Assembly (NCBI GenBank): GCA_019722365.1
Contig: JADFUC010001769.1
Span: 1-64,000 of the forward strand
Reading direction: 5' to 3'
DNA: 64,000 nucleotides
From: Lithospermum erythrorhizon
Taxonomy: Eukaryota > Streptophyta > Magnoliopsida > Boraginales > Boraginaceae
Shown here: piece by piece, positions 43,324-55,200 of the stretch
Position numbering within the stretch: position 1 is the first letter of the stretch
Layout of the letters: every line of letters begins with the position of its first letter
Translations under genes and position numbers: made by a program
Notes under the pieces: model-generated
Database searches by the model: none
What the model was told of the DNA's origin: nothing
What the model saw: the letters and a program-made list of their open reading frames with translations, nothing else

Positions 43324-46300
43324 ATGGATGCGGAAAGTAGCTTTAGAGGTGTAACGTTCGAAAAGCATCCTACTTTTCATGGTCATACGGAGAAACAGCA
43401 GAATTTTCATGGAGGGTTACTGGAGAAGCAGAAGAGTTTTAAGGGATTCATGGAAAAACAAAAGAGCTTCAATGGCTTAATTGAGAAGCAGACGAGTTTT
43501 AACGGACTGATGGAAAAACAAAAGAGTTTCAAGGGCATAATTGAGAAGCAGAAGAGTTTTCGGATTTTGATGGAGAGACAAATGAGTTTTGGTCGTGATA
43601 GGAAAAGGGGCAAGGACTCACCTGGGAAGAAGGGAGATTCCCAGCTTCATCTTGCAGCTAGGGCAGGGAACTTGAAAAAAGTTAAAGATATGTTTCGCGT
43701 GTTTAGCAATGATGTCATAAGAGAGATGTTGTCAAAGCAGAATCAGGAGGGGGAGACTCCTTTGTACATATCTGCAGAGAATGGGCAAGCTGACATCGTT
43801 GGGGAGTTTTTGAAGCATTTAGATGTCGAATCTGCTTCTATTGCAGCAAATAATTGCTATGATCCATGCCATATTGCAGTAAGGCAAGGTCATTGTGGTG
43901 AGTTCCCAATCCAGCTTTTTTATTGAAAATGTATTACATCATTTTCTTGATGTGTTTCTTCCACAAGATTTGGTTTCACTGAGATGGGAAACTTTATCCC
44001 TTTGTTTGTTAGTATGTAACGCAAATGTGATTTCAGATTTTATCTTGCTTTCTTCTTTGTTCTCTAATAATTCTGATTGCACACAAATAGGTGAGTATGT
44101 TATCTTATGTAAAATCATAGAAGATTCTCATACATTTTAATGACTTCCAGCATGCTGATGTTTACAATAGCTATTCAGTTATCCGGAGACTACTTTTGAC
44201 CGTGACATTGCAAATTGCAGGGATGACCTATTGTTATGCTCAATATGTTATCTTTTTCCTCTCATTTTTATCGAATCACTTTAAAGTGATTCCATTTAAC
44301 TCGCTCATCTGAATCTGTTGTCTTTAAGCCTTGGTATTACATTGATTCGTAAGTTATTTCCGATCAGAAGCAAATAAGAGACTGAAAAATAATAATTAGA
44401 ATGTCCTTGTTTCCGATCAGAAGCAAATAAGAGACTGAAAAATAATAATTAGAATGTCTTGTGTACTCTATTGAATATAAACATGTACTGTTGGCATTGC
44501 ACACTTGCATACTTCTTGTTACTTGCCCACAATTGTGAAGTTTAATTAATTGGATACACTAGTTGCATGGTGTTCATGTACATAGAAGAGTATTGCAATG
44601 ATGAATGAGATACAAGAAAAGATGTAGTTTTAACCCTAGAACTAGTCTCATCGGTTTATCAGCTTTAGCTAAGAAATAATGGTACTTGCAAGTGACCTGA
44701 TACTAAGAAAGATTATTATTTGGCAGAATTAATATATAGGTGTTTGGCTCTCATAATCTTGTAACTAACCTACTGCAAAAGGAGCTTGGACTTGACGCTT
44801 TTTCCTCTGAGAAAAGCTTTAAATTATGTACATGCCAAATAGTCTAATCACTGTATCCTTTTCTTGTTCTTTTAATCTTTCCTAATTCAATCTACAACCA
44901 GTTAGTTCTTTCATATTTTGGACTAATTAAATCAACCTTAACATTATGATTTGGATTTCAGTTTGTGATCCTTGAGTTGCTAGTTAATCAATTTCTTCTC
45001 ACTTGACATATTAGTTGCATGGAATCACTCGCTCTCATATTTTATTCGGTTGCAGTAAATGGAGTAATGATATTCTAGGTTTTCCATTGATCTAAAGACA
45101 GAAATCCAGACCTACATTCGTATCTTAACTACATCACATATTGCACCTGCTAAGCTGTTCTTGTTCTCGACTTGCAGTAAATACCTTGTCTCGTACGTCG
45201 TTTGCTTCATAGTCACCTGGGTTGGGGACTGTCCAGAAGAAATACAGGATTGGAACTGAAATTTGTCAGTTTAGCTGAATCTGGTAACGAGGGGGTATAC
45301 TCGTGCATTCAGAACAATAACATGTTGAGTTGGTTCAAATAATTTTTTTATGGTTCATCAATCTCTGTTAAAGCTTACATTCCATTTTTTAAACTATGCA
45401 TATAATTTCTATCTGAACACACATTGCATCTTCCCACCACAGTTACTACTAAGAGCTCTAGCACATGTTTTATCTCTCAAAGGAACTATGTTTCTTTTAT
45501 CTTACATTTTTCCTGGTACACTAGTAACATTGTAATTTCCGTCCCACGACCGAATCAACTCCCTATTTGGGGTTGTTATCTTTATAAATTGATCCACTTT
45601 TCGTTTCTACTTCTGACATATGATGTTGTGGTGAAATTGCAGAGGTGTTGAAAGAACTATTGCAGTTTTTTCCCAATTTGGGAATGACCACGGATTCATC
45701 CAATTCTACTGCTTTGCACACAGCTGCTGCTCAGGGCCACATAGATATTGTCAATCTGCTTCTGGATACTGATTTTAACCTAGCCAAGATTGCTCGGAAT
45801 AATGGAAAAACCGCGCTCCACACATCTGCAAGAATGGGCTATTTAGAAGTTGTTAAATCTCTTCTGAAGAAGGATCCCACTATTGGCTTTAGGACAGATA
45901 AAAAAGGCCAAACTGCTTTGCACATGGCAGTGAAGGGTCAAAATGTTGAAATTGTGCTTGAATTACTGAAACCTGACTCTTCTGTTTTGGGTTTGGGAGA
46001 TAGTAAGGGACACACAGCACTACACATTGCAACAACAAAAGGACGGATTCAGGCGAGTGATTGTGCTTTTTCCAATTATATGCCTATTCTATTTTTCCCT
46101 GACATATTTATCAAAAAGAGAGTACTATAGAATTACGTGAAGTACATAATTTGCAATAGAAGATACAATTATGTGTTTAGCTTAAAGAATTGGTGTCGTA
46201 GTAAATAGTGTCAGCTGCATTTTTGCTGCTTATAGTTATCTTGTTTTCTAGTGGTTTTGGATGCTTCATTTTGCAGAATATATTACATGTTCTTGCTCTT

Positions 46301-47409
46301 GAATAAAACTTGACCTGCTTTGCTTCTTATTTGCATGCTCTTGAGCTGTGAGATTGATGTACATCCCAATTATAGTAAGATCAGGGATTGGTCTAAGTGT
46401 AGAGTCCCAACAGCTTGAATTGACTTATACTCAAATATCTGCAGCTGCAGTTCATGATAATTTATAGGATCTGGTGCTAGATTGATATTAGGTGTTGCTT
46501 ATAGTTTTATCATCTTAAGTTACTTTGTTCTCTGTGTCATGACAGATTGTTCAATGTTTAATCTCCCTCAAGGGTGTTGATTTAAATTCTGTCAACAAGG
46601 CTGGCGAGACCCCACTTGATATTGCTGAGAAGTTCGCTACTCCAGAGCTTGTCTCCATTTTAAAGGACGCAGGAGCTCTTCTTTCTAAAGATCATGGAAA
46701 ACCTCCAAGTTCTGCAAAACAACTCAAACAGACTGTTAGCGATATAAGACATGATGTCGAGTCCCAATTGAAACAGACTCGTCAAACTGGTTTCAAAGTC
46801 CGGAAGATAGCTAAGAAAGTAAAGAAGCTACATAACAGTGGCCTGAATAATGCCATTAATTCTTCGACGGTTGTTGCTGTTCTTATAGCTACTGTTGCTT
46901 TTGCAGCCATATCCACTGTACCTGGCCAATATGTTGAAAATAAAAATGAAGGACTCCCACTGGGGCAAGCTCATATAGCCACTAACACAGCTTTTATCAT
47001 GTTCTTCCTGTTCGACAGTGTGGCACTGTTTATATCCCTTGCAGTCGTGGTGGTCCAGACGTCGATAGTTGTGATAGAAGAGAATTCGAAGAAGCAACTC
47101 ATGTTTGTAATAAACAAGCTCATGTGGATGGCTTGTCTCTTTATCTCAGTTGCCTTCATTTCTCTCACTTACATTGTGGTTGGACCCCATGAAAGGTGGT
47201 TGGCTTTCTTTACAACTGTACTCGGTAGTACCATAATGCTTGCAACAATTGGCTCAATGTGCTATTGGGTCATAAGGAATCGAATGGAGGATTCGAAATT
47301 GAGAAGGATAAGGAAAGCTAAGACTCTTTCGCGATCTTTCTCCACGACTGTGGTGTCAGACTCCGATCTATACAATGGAAGTAACAACCGAATAATGTAT
47401 GCAGTATAA
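43324..47409 (+). CDS. Ankyrin-repeat membrane protein with C-terminal PGG domain
   Basis: Predicted integral membrane protein of the plant ankyrin/PGG family (ITN1-like relatives act in stress responses; the exact role is not known here). Three exons: 43324-43897, 45643-46052, 46546-47409, giving 615 residues. Residues 13-90 carry a decapeptide array (EKQKSF-type). Ankyrin repeats follow from about 104 to 370, with TALH and TPL motifs. A basic stretch precedes four membrane helices at about 434-452, 474-500, 514-540 and 547-570, the PGG domain, with the motif reading VPGQ. The first intron uses GTGAGT. The second starts GCGAGT and is a GC-AG intron; the next GT four bases on would shift the frame. 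The N-terminal array most resembles Arabidopsis At1g05640/At2g31820, from memory. The gene is convergent with the 5-phosphatase gene. Confidence 0.9.
43360..43593 (+). repeat. Coding 30-base repeats (decapeptide array)
   Basis: About eight copies of a ten-residue unit starting EK (or ER) and containing a K/M-S-F core, at residues 13, 23, 34, 44, 54, 64, 74 and 84. One unit has an extra residue. At DNA level the copies differ mainly at silent or conservative positions, which suggests selection on the peptide. The array is inside exon 1. Confidence 0.85.
44357..44458. repeat. 49-base tandem duplication in ankyrin intron 1
   Basis: Bases 44357-44405 and 44410-44458 are identical (starting TTTCCGATCAGAAGCAAATA), at a spacing of 53. 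It lies in the intron and does not touch splice sites. Confidence 0.9.
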
Positions 47410-47592
47410 GTAATTGCAACTATGTATTGGGATTTAATCTGCATTACTGCAAGCTATGCTGAGTTAGGAGGCATGTTTCTTATTATCTCAATGCTGAAGA
47501 TGTAGCTGTATAACTATTCAAAATGCCAAGGCATTTCTGATTAACAATTTCAAATTTTGTAATGATTGCATATATTTGTAATATAGTTTATT

Positions 47593-47598
47593 AATAAA
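47593..47598 (+). terminator. Likely poly(A) signal of the ankyrin gene
   Basis: AATAAA, 184 bases after the stop codon, in a T-rich 3' region. This is the usual distance and form for a plant gene. Confidence 0.5.
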
Positions 47599-48461
47599 GG
47601 TGTGTTAGCATTTCCTCTGCTTGGTAAGCTGAAAGTTCAATTTTGCAGCAGAGAAGTCACCTTTACTTGCAGAGTTTAGTTCAAGATAGCTGAGAGCCTG
47701 AGATTTGTATTCCGTAGCCAAGGGTTTGAAAGGAAATCATATTGTCTAGATTGTAGTTGATGACAGTTTCACCTAGATTACTTACCATTCAGTTTGATTT
47801 TTCGATTGTTAAAATTGTAGATAGTCAAAATTTAATTAATTAAATTATGAAATCATAATTTAAGAGGGTCAATTAATTAAATTATTAAGGTCAATCTCGG
47901 TGTCATACGTGCGTCAAGTCACACCAAGTAAAATCGGGCGTGTAAATTAGGGTTAAAATGCATTTTAGCAGAGTAGTATTAGGAGTAAAAATTAAGGTTT
48001 AATTTGATAATAAACCCTAATTTATACCTCGTGTGATGATGTGACATTAAAATAGGATTGTTTAAATTTACATGATTAAAATAATAAATTAGAGGAGAAA
48101 ATCGAAATAAAAATAAAATTTTTCGACAAAAGCAGTTCAAATAACATCCCGATAAAAAGTAAAGGGATTAGGGTAAAATATTACCCGTGGAAATCAAGAA
48201 AGACAAGTCGGCACCGACTTGTTAATATGCGGCGAAGGTTTGAAATTAAACACTCGAGTATTATTCCAATATTAAAATCAAATTAAATGAGTTCGAGATC
48301 TTTGCATAACAATTTTATCAATTAACGAGTTCGGTGTGATGCTTTGATATTGGAACGACCAATTAGAATAAAAGCCAAGCACATAGATACCCCCACCTTA
48401 TGTTTGAAAAACTACGCACCTCACGACCAAAAGATATAACAAAATACCATGAGAGAAATAT
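47599..48461. other. Spacer, no gene seen
   Basis: AT-rich sequence between the ankyrin gene and the second copia element. No open frame of note. Confidence 0.5.
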
Positions 48462-48732
48462 TTTTATAAACGTGAGCAAAAGTAACTCACAAATGTAGAA
48501 ATATTTTAGGTAAGTTTGGGAAATGTAATAGTGTTTGTCTAGGTAATTTAGTTGTATAAATACCCACTAACCGTACAATGCTTAATGCAATAATCAAAGG
48601 CAAACGATTATATTACTTCCTTCTCCTCTGCTTTATCTTCTAGTAGTAGTAATATAATAATATCTACGATAATTATAATATGGTAATAATAAAACTATTA
48701 GTTTGAGCCATTCATATCAGTTTTTCTTGTCA
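48462..48732 (+). repeat. 5' LTR of the 48.5 kb copia element
   Basis: Aligns with the right LTR through blocks such as TTTTAGGTAAGTTTGGGAAA and TATTACTTCCTTCTCCTCTG. It ends TCA and is followed by CGTTATG, similar in place and form to the CGTTATC after the 35.9 kb element's LTR. The start, TTTTAT, is a changed form of TGTTAT. Confidence 0.65.
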
Positions 48733-49579
48733 CGTTATGTGCGTATTCTACATTAGAAGTCTTTCCTTGCTAGATATAGCGATGTCGTATAGCGCCCGGC
48801 TTGGATTCATACAGCCTCCAAAGGAAACAATTACATGTCTTGACAAACATAAAGTTATAAAGTGCTCTGAATCTGAGGGCTTAAAATTCTTTTGGAATAG
48901 ATAATGGGGAAAATGTGAAAATGATTGAAAAAGAAAAGAAAAAGTAGAACAAGAACTTTTCATTAAAAATTTAAAACTTAAGATTAATGATGGATAAATG
49001 CTTGATGATCTTTCTAATTAGAATATTTTAATGTAGATGATCACCAAGTTATTTATGGGAAGAATTGAAAAGATTTGGATACTCAAAAGGCGAGGTTAGA
49101 AACTTAAAGTATTATTGATTCTGACTCACATGCTTTGTTTAAAATTGCATCACAATTAGAATATTGTGGTAAGGTTGTAACTAAAGGTGAAAAACTAGAA
49201 AAAAACGTTTTTAACGTTTAAGTAAATGCAAATATTGTTGCAAGAACAATATAGAATGCGAATATAAAAAATACTACGAATTATTTTATGACCTTTTGAT
49301 GGCGAGAAAAAAGAATGGCGAAATGCTGTTGAAAAAAGCAATCAGTGCAGCGCAGCCAGGACGATATGGCATTCCACGAGACCAAATCTGACGACATTTA
49401 ATAAATAATAGGTGGTGGTTATGATCCTATTTAGAATTGATAATAGGTGGTCGAGGTCGTAGTAATTTTAGGTGATTAGAGGTCTTGGATGTGGTTTAGG
49501 TGAATTATAATAGGCATAAGGAAATTATCACGGCCTAATGAAAATGGTAAAATCCAAGAAGAGTTCATACAAAAGCGAT

Positions 49580-50340
49580 GGCGTTTGTCTTCTGGTGGTG
49601 TGGAAAGAAAGGTCGTTGAATTACAGGCGTGTAGGGCGTCAAAATATCTTTGTAAGAGATATAAGTGGGTCTTTGTGCAAATAGAAGCGAGATTGCTTAA
49701 GATAAAATTTCGTCTTTATTACCTGAGTTTTCTTAAAATAGGAATTGATTATAAAGAGGTAAGCTTAACCTGTTATGGATGCGTTACTTCGTTATTTAAT
49801 TGTTATGTCGGTATCTAATAATCTACATATGCATGTTATGGATATTTATTCTTGCATACTTATATGGGCAATTGATCTTGAAATATATATGAAAATTCGA
49901 GAAAGTTTAAAATACTGAGAAATCTAAATCACATAGGAGAAATGTATGCTGATTAAGTTGTAAATATCCTTTGTATGGGTTAAGCAATGGAGACGAAATG
50001 TGGTATAATAGGTTAAGTGAATATTTTCTTTAAAAAGCTATGAACAATCTATTTCTTAGCAACATTTTATAAGAAAAAATAACATCGGTTTTGTAATCAT
50101 TGTTGTCCATGTAGATGCTTTAAATATCATTGGAACTACTAATGAGATTAAAGAAGCAATTTATTACTTAATGACGGAATTTGAAATTAAAGATCTGAGA
50201 AAGATTAAGTTTTGTCTTGGTTTACAAATTGAGTATACTAAAAATGGTATACTCGTACACCAATCGAATTATACAGAAAGAGTGTTAAAAGGTTTAACGT
50301 AGATAAAGTAATCTGTGTACGATGATGGGTAGAGCAACTT
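49580..50340 (+). pseudogene. copia reverse transcriptase remnant (48.5 kb element)
   Basis: KRYKWVFVQ near 49660, GIDYKEVSLTCYGCVTSLFN at 49743-49800, HMHVMD near 49826 and EIYMKI near 49877, then DALNIIGTTNEIKEAIYYL at 50115-50170 and FCLGLQIEYTKNGILVHQSN at 50212-50270. The catalytic double Asp is changed to Asp-Ala. Frameshifts separate the blocks. Confidence 0.75.
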
Positions 50341-50659
50341 GTTGAAAATGATCACTTAAAATCGTAGGGAGAAGAAAATGAAAGAAGGATCTTGAGTAAC
50401 TGAAGTATCACCGGTGCAATTGGAACATTAATGTATCTTCTTTAATTGTACAAAAGCACGATATAAACTTGCGGTGAATTTCTTAGCGAAGATTTGATTC
50501 TTGTCCTACAAAGAGAGACAATGGAAAGGAGATAAAACATATATTTCGATATATCTTTTGAAGTGCGTCACGTCTTGGTTTGTTTATCACAATAATATAA
50601 AATCGAGTTTTGCTTGGTTATCTCTGAATCTTGAGTTATTTGTGATTCACATGTGCTAA

Positions 50660-51112
50660 ATCACAAATAGAATATGTGTTTACATATGGAAATGTCATAT
50701 CTTGGAGATCTAAGCAGAGGCAACCGGGCTTCTTGCTTGAATCATTACGAAGTTATTGCTCTATATGAAGCTAGTAAAGAGTGTAGATGGTTGAGATCGG
50801 TGACCTTGGCAATATCTGAGAAAGCGTCAAATATATCGGCGAGCGAGTCCAACATATTGTACAAAGATAATATTGCGTGTATTCTTTCGGATGATAGAAG
50901 GTTACATCAAAAATAATAGAACCAAACATTCCTCAAAATTCTTTTCATTTTACTCGGGGCTCGAAGAAAGCAAAGAGATAGATATCCAGGTATATACGTT
51001 CAGTGATAATGTGAGATCTCTTGTAACCTGCATCGGTTTCAGAAGCATGTTCGGAGGCTCGAAATCAGTGCCTTTGAGATCTTTGAAGACACCTAGTTTG
51101 ATTTAGGGAAGC
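50660..51112 (+). pseudogene. copia RNase H remnant (48.5 kb element)
   Basis: The frame from 50674 reads ALYEASKECRWLRSVTL and then ILYKDNIACI, both standard copia RNase H blocks with the DN pair kept. A shift follows, then RTKHSSKFFSF and SDNVRSLVT, and the decayed C-terminus. Confidence 0.75.
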
Positions 51113-51229
51113 ATCTTTGTTATCTTCTTTTTAACTTTATGAAGTTTTTGTCGCTAGGTTTTTTTTTTTTTTCATATAAGGTTTTTAATGGTGGCATGTG
51201 TTGGAGTCATAAATGTTTATTTGAGGGAG

Positions 51230-51595
51230 TGTTATAAAAGGTGAGCAAATTATTGTCACAAATGTTGAAAAATTTTAGGTAAGTTTGGGAAATGTAGTAG
51301 TATTTGGTTGTATAAATTATTTGTATAAATACCCCCAATGCAATGTAATGTACGTAAAGTAATCAAAAGGCAAATGATTATATTACTTCCTTCTCCTCTG
51401 TAATAATGAATAAATAAATAAAATGGTTTGTGCTACTGACATTCAACTGTTCAAGTGTAAGTTGAAAGGGAGGGAATCAAACCATATACATTGTTTAATA
51501 GAAAAATCATGTCTTCTAGTAATAGTAATATAATAATAATATAGTAATTATAATATAAGAGTAATATCATATTAGTTTGAGCCATTAAATATCCA
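51230..51595 (+). repeat. 3' LTR of the 48.5 kb copia element, with insertion
   Basis: Starts TGTTATAAAAGG. Matches the left LTR up to CTCCTCTG (51400) and again from TCTTCTAG (51512). The 110 bases between are extra. The end near TTAAATATCCAATTTTT is not sharp. Confidence 0.7.
51401..51510 (-). mobile_element. Small insertion in the LTR, possibly a truncated SINE
   Basis: Absent from the other LTR. On the minus strand it contains GGTTTGATTCC, one base from the RNA polymerase III box B, followed by about 50 bases and an ATTTTATTTATTTATTC tail, as in a 5'-truncated SINE. Alternatively ATGGTTT...AAACCAT (51442-51488 region) are short inverted ends, which would suit a tiny MITE. Confidence 0.45.
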
Positions 51596-51600
51596 ATTTT

Positions 51601-52227
51601 TTTAATAAATATTGATTAAAAAATTAAAAAATAATAATCTTGAAGATTTTTCTTGGAGATTTTTTGATATGATAAAATAGACACATCAATGAAAAAACAA
51701 TACATATATATCTAATTCTTATTACCACCCAAACAAGAAGAATCTTGAAAATTCCACATGTCATCTCTCCACCATCACTTGACAAGTGTCCGCTTGACCC
51801 ACCCTCTTTAATCAGCCACTGAAGCTCATTCAACACCATTTTTGGTGTTCAAACAACCATTGTAGATGGTCTTATATTTGTATTAGGCTCTTTGATGAGT
51901 ACCTTTCTTGAAACTTTTACAAAAGCAGAAGTATTGAAATTGATAAGCTTAATAAACAGTGCACAACTGAACATTAAATGAAGTAATAATGGAGTTGAAA
52001 GTAAAATTACATTCTCATTTGAGCAATGAATTTCAATGGAATATAGTTTGTACATTTTAAACAACAATGAACAAGAATGTCCCTTCATTTTGAATATCAT
52101 AAAATGTAAATAATTTTGGAGAGACCTAAATCTCCAAGACTAACATTTGAAGAAATATGTAAAAAAAAAAAGGCTCTCTATTGTAAAGTACTATCATCTT
52201 GAGCACTGAGAATCAGAGAGCAACAAT
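51601..52227. other. Spacer / 3' flank of the 5-phosphatase gene
   Basis: AT-rich, no gene. The part nearest 52228 should be the 3' untranslated region of the minus-strand gene. A 12-base A run lies at about 52159-52170. Confidence 0.4.
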
Positions 52228-55200
52228 TCAAGCGCCTTGTAAACCTTTACGTTCATCAATCCCCCGTTGTGAGCCTCCTTGGTTCCTCCTCGAACCAATG
52301 GATTTCGACTCAAGACTTACTGCATCTGGTGACAAGCGATGACTTACAGTTATTCGATGAGTTTTTGTCTCGGTAGAGCAGTTGCCTCTAACATGTAGCA
52401 ACAACATTGCTTCCTTATCTCTGGTATCTTCAGACCACCAACTTTGCGGAACTGCATCTGCATGTTCCCCAAAGGTATGTGGTTCTTCATGACGTATTGA
52501 GACCTCAGTATCTTGATCGGGTTTGATCATACCGGCAGAAGGTGAGATCTGTAGACGAAAAGCTCAGAGATAACGTTCAATAAAAATTGTAAAAAGTTCT
52601 ACAACAACAAACATTACCTCAAGCCAACGGGGGAAACCTTGAGATCCTCTGGCGCGGTATTCTGATGACTGTTCATTCTCCAGGACAGTGGATTGGCCTT
52701 CACAAAAGAATTGGTAGAAAGCATTGTCTTTAACACTTGTGTTGGTAATCATCAACTTGTATGTGTCTTGGTTTTGAAGAGTTATCTTGCTTGAGCTAAG
52801 GGATAGTTCTGGAGTGGCACGTAGCTCTTCAAGGCAAGATCTGATTTTCTCATTGTAATTAAAAATCTTTCCGAATTCTTGCCTCCTCACAGATCTATCT
52901 ACATGTGCGATTTCCACATTGAGCTTGCATCGTACAGGTTTGTGATCGCTTTCTGTTACATCCATGCAAGCCTCATACCTAACATGTAGGAAATAAATAT
53001 AGTTTTAATCTTGAGAAGCCAATTGACATGGGGAGAAAGAAATTGATAATCAAATAGGAAACATCTATACTGAAGAAAACATACTGTAAAATGGAGCAAA
53101 CTACAGGGCACTCTAAACTGCACTCATCTGTCGCTGCAGTTCGGTTGTCTCGATAAAGAACCCGATCACACCAAGCAGGAATACGTTTTTTCTCTCCAGA
53201 ATCATACCCTGAGAGGAAATAGAAATACTGAGACCCATTGAATCAACTCAATGATCACATGAATCGATCAATGAAGAGCATATAGAAGCAGATGTAAGAG
53301 GTGACAACATTATCCAAAATTAGAATATCACTATGCATCGTAATATATCTCTACCTCCTAAGCCTGGTTTTCCCTTTTCGAATTTATATGTGGGAGGAAA
53401 TCTGATGATCGCTTCACGCATTCCCTGAAAAACTTTACCAGCCTTCATTTCTGCTCTCAACTGATCTCTTTCACGTAGCCAGTCGAAGGTTCTTTGTGAG
53501 ACAAAATCTCTTGCTTCATCATATGATATCCCAAAAAGCCGATAATTAAAATCGCCACAGAATATGACCAGATCCGCTTCAGCTAGGTCAGGTTTTCCTT
53601 CTTCAGGATTAACTTCTGCAGCCTGTTCCACGAGAACCATGTAAATTAATACTTGGATTTACTCAACCCCAGCTGAAATGAGAAATAAAATATTGAACTT
53701 CTTAAACCATATGATCTTCTTACGTTTGTGCCACGAAGCATCTGAGCATTAGATGACACTGTAGCTGCAAGACAGAGTATCCATGGCAAGCCAGAAGAGT
53801 AAAGAAGGCAGAATAAATATGTGCAGAAGCCAAGAGAGCAACACAAAAACAGTAAGCGCAGCATACCAGCAGCATTATTTAGGAGGGAAGACTTAGAGAA
53901 AGTCATTGTTCGGAATATGTGATCAAAATCAGCATTTCTACGATTAACTGCTTCTAGATGAGCAGCAAAATGGCAGTTTGTGAAGCACATAATACGGTCA
54001 TACACTCTCAACCGCAAGCCTACACCTCCCTGGACAAAATTGGGGGAATTGTAATATAAGTTCATAGGTATATCAATTTGAACCTCAAAATTCATATTAT
54101 GGAATCATATCATGAAACATCTTGACAATCATATTCATTTCAAACATATAAGAAGTCTGTTATCTGATGACAATCTTAATATGAAAATTTGGATACTCAA
54201 ACCTTTAAATACTGTCAGCAAAGACTTATCGTCATCATGTTTAATTAATTCTCTTAAATTTGTTTTGCAAGACTGGTAGAAATAATAATTGCTCACTACA
54301 TACAGCGTTATCCTGAATAATAAATTATGAAAAATTACACCAACTATATCAAACATATTTGAAAGTAGGTAAAGAAACTCAATATGTGAGAATGAGAAAA
54401 CACAATGTGATCACTTTGAGAAGATGAAATAAACGACTTACAAAGCCCATAACTTGGCATACATAATAACCCAAACAAGATTACCTTGTTACCAATTGCA
54501 CGGCCCAAACCACACGCCACTGCTGCAACATCAAGATCTCCAACATGTACTCTAAGAGATTTTCTCACCCTGAAAGAAGATCATTAACAAAGAAATGAGC
54601 AGGCGAGAGTAGTCGTGAAGATCTGTCGTTATATGAATTTCCACAAAAACACGAAGGCCTCTATATTTTCCCTAAGGCATGATGTGTTCTAGGCATCATA
54701 AGAATCTTACCAGATGCCTATGAGAAGTGGCCCCAACTGTCTTGATCCTACACGTTCAAATGTTCCCTCGTCTAATGCTTTACCTATTGCATCTTGCCAC
54801 CATTGTCCTAGAGAACTCCCTTCCATTCCTACCTAAAAATGTATAAGGCAAAGTTTAGCAGATTTGGAAGTAGAATTCAACCAATAACTCTTGACATTCA
54901 ACATCTTGCACAACCATGATTTAAATAGAAACTATACAATTAGCCACCATGCTTGAGAAATTAAAGTTTCAACTGACATTATCATTTTTCTTTCTAGAAG
55001 TAATTACTTTATAGTTGGTACAGCTATTATTCAACACCACCAAATGAAATATGGAATATATAAATCATGAAAATGGGCACTCACTTTTTCGCTCTTGGGG
55101 AAAAACGGGAAAAAACTGTTAATTTTGTAACACCCACAGATGAGTATCAATAACCACTACATGATGCTACACATGCAACTATCCACTAAAGTTCACTCAA

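Larger units (their letters stand above)
48462..51600 (+). mobile_element. Ty1/copia retrotransposon, shortened relative of the 35.9 kb element
   Basis: LTRs at about 48462-48732 and 51230-51595, the right one enlarged by a 110-base insertion. The internal part is only 2.5 kb: a piece of gag near 49.25-49.55 kb, then directly reverse transcriptase (49.65-50.33 kb) and RNase H (50.66-51.11 kb). Integrase is missing. Protein blocks match the 35.9 kb element, but the LTRs are clearly different in sequence, so they are relatives and not recent copies. The polymerase box reads HVDA instead of HVDD. Confidence 0.8.

Noticed and set aside
43407..43613. Minus-strand ORF opposite the ankyrin exon 1
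   Set aside because: Its repetitive Phe/Cys/Leu sequence is simply the complement of the decapeptide array in the real gene.
46053..46060. GT donor four bases downstream of the GC donor in the ankyrin gene
   Set aside because: Joining it to the acceptor at 46545 shifts the frame and loses the conserved ankyrin and PGG sequence.
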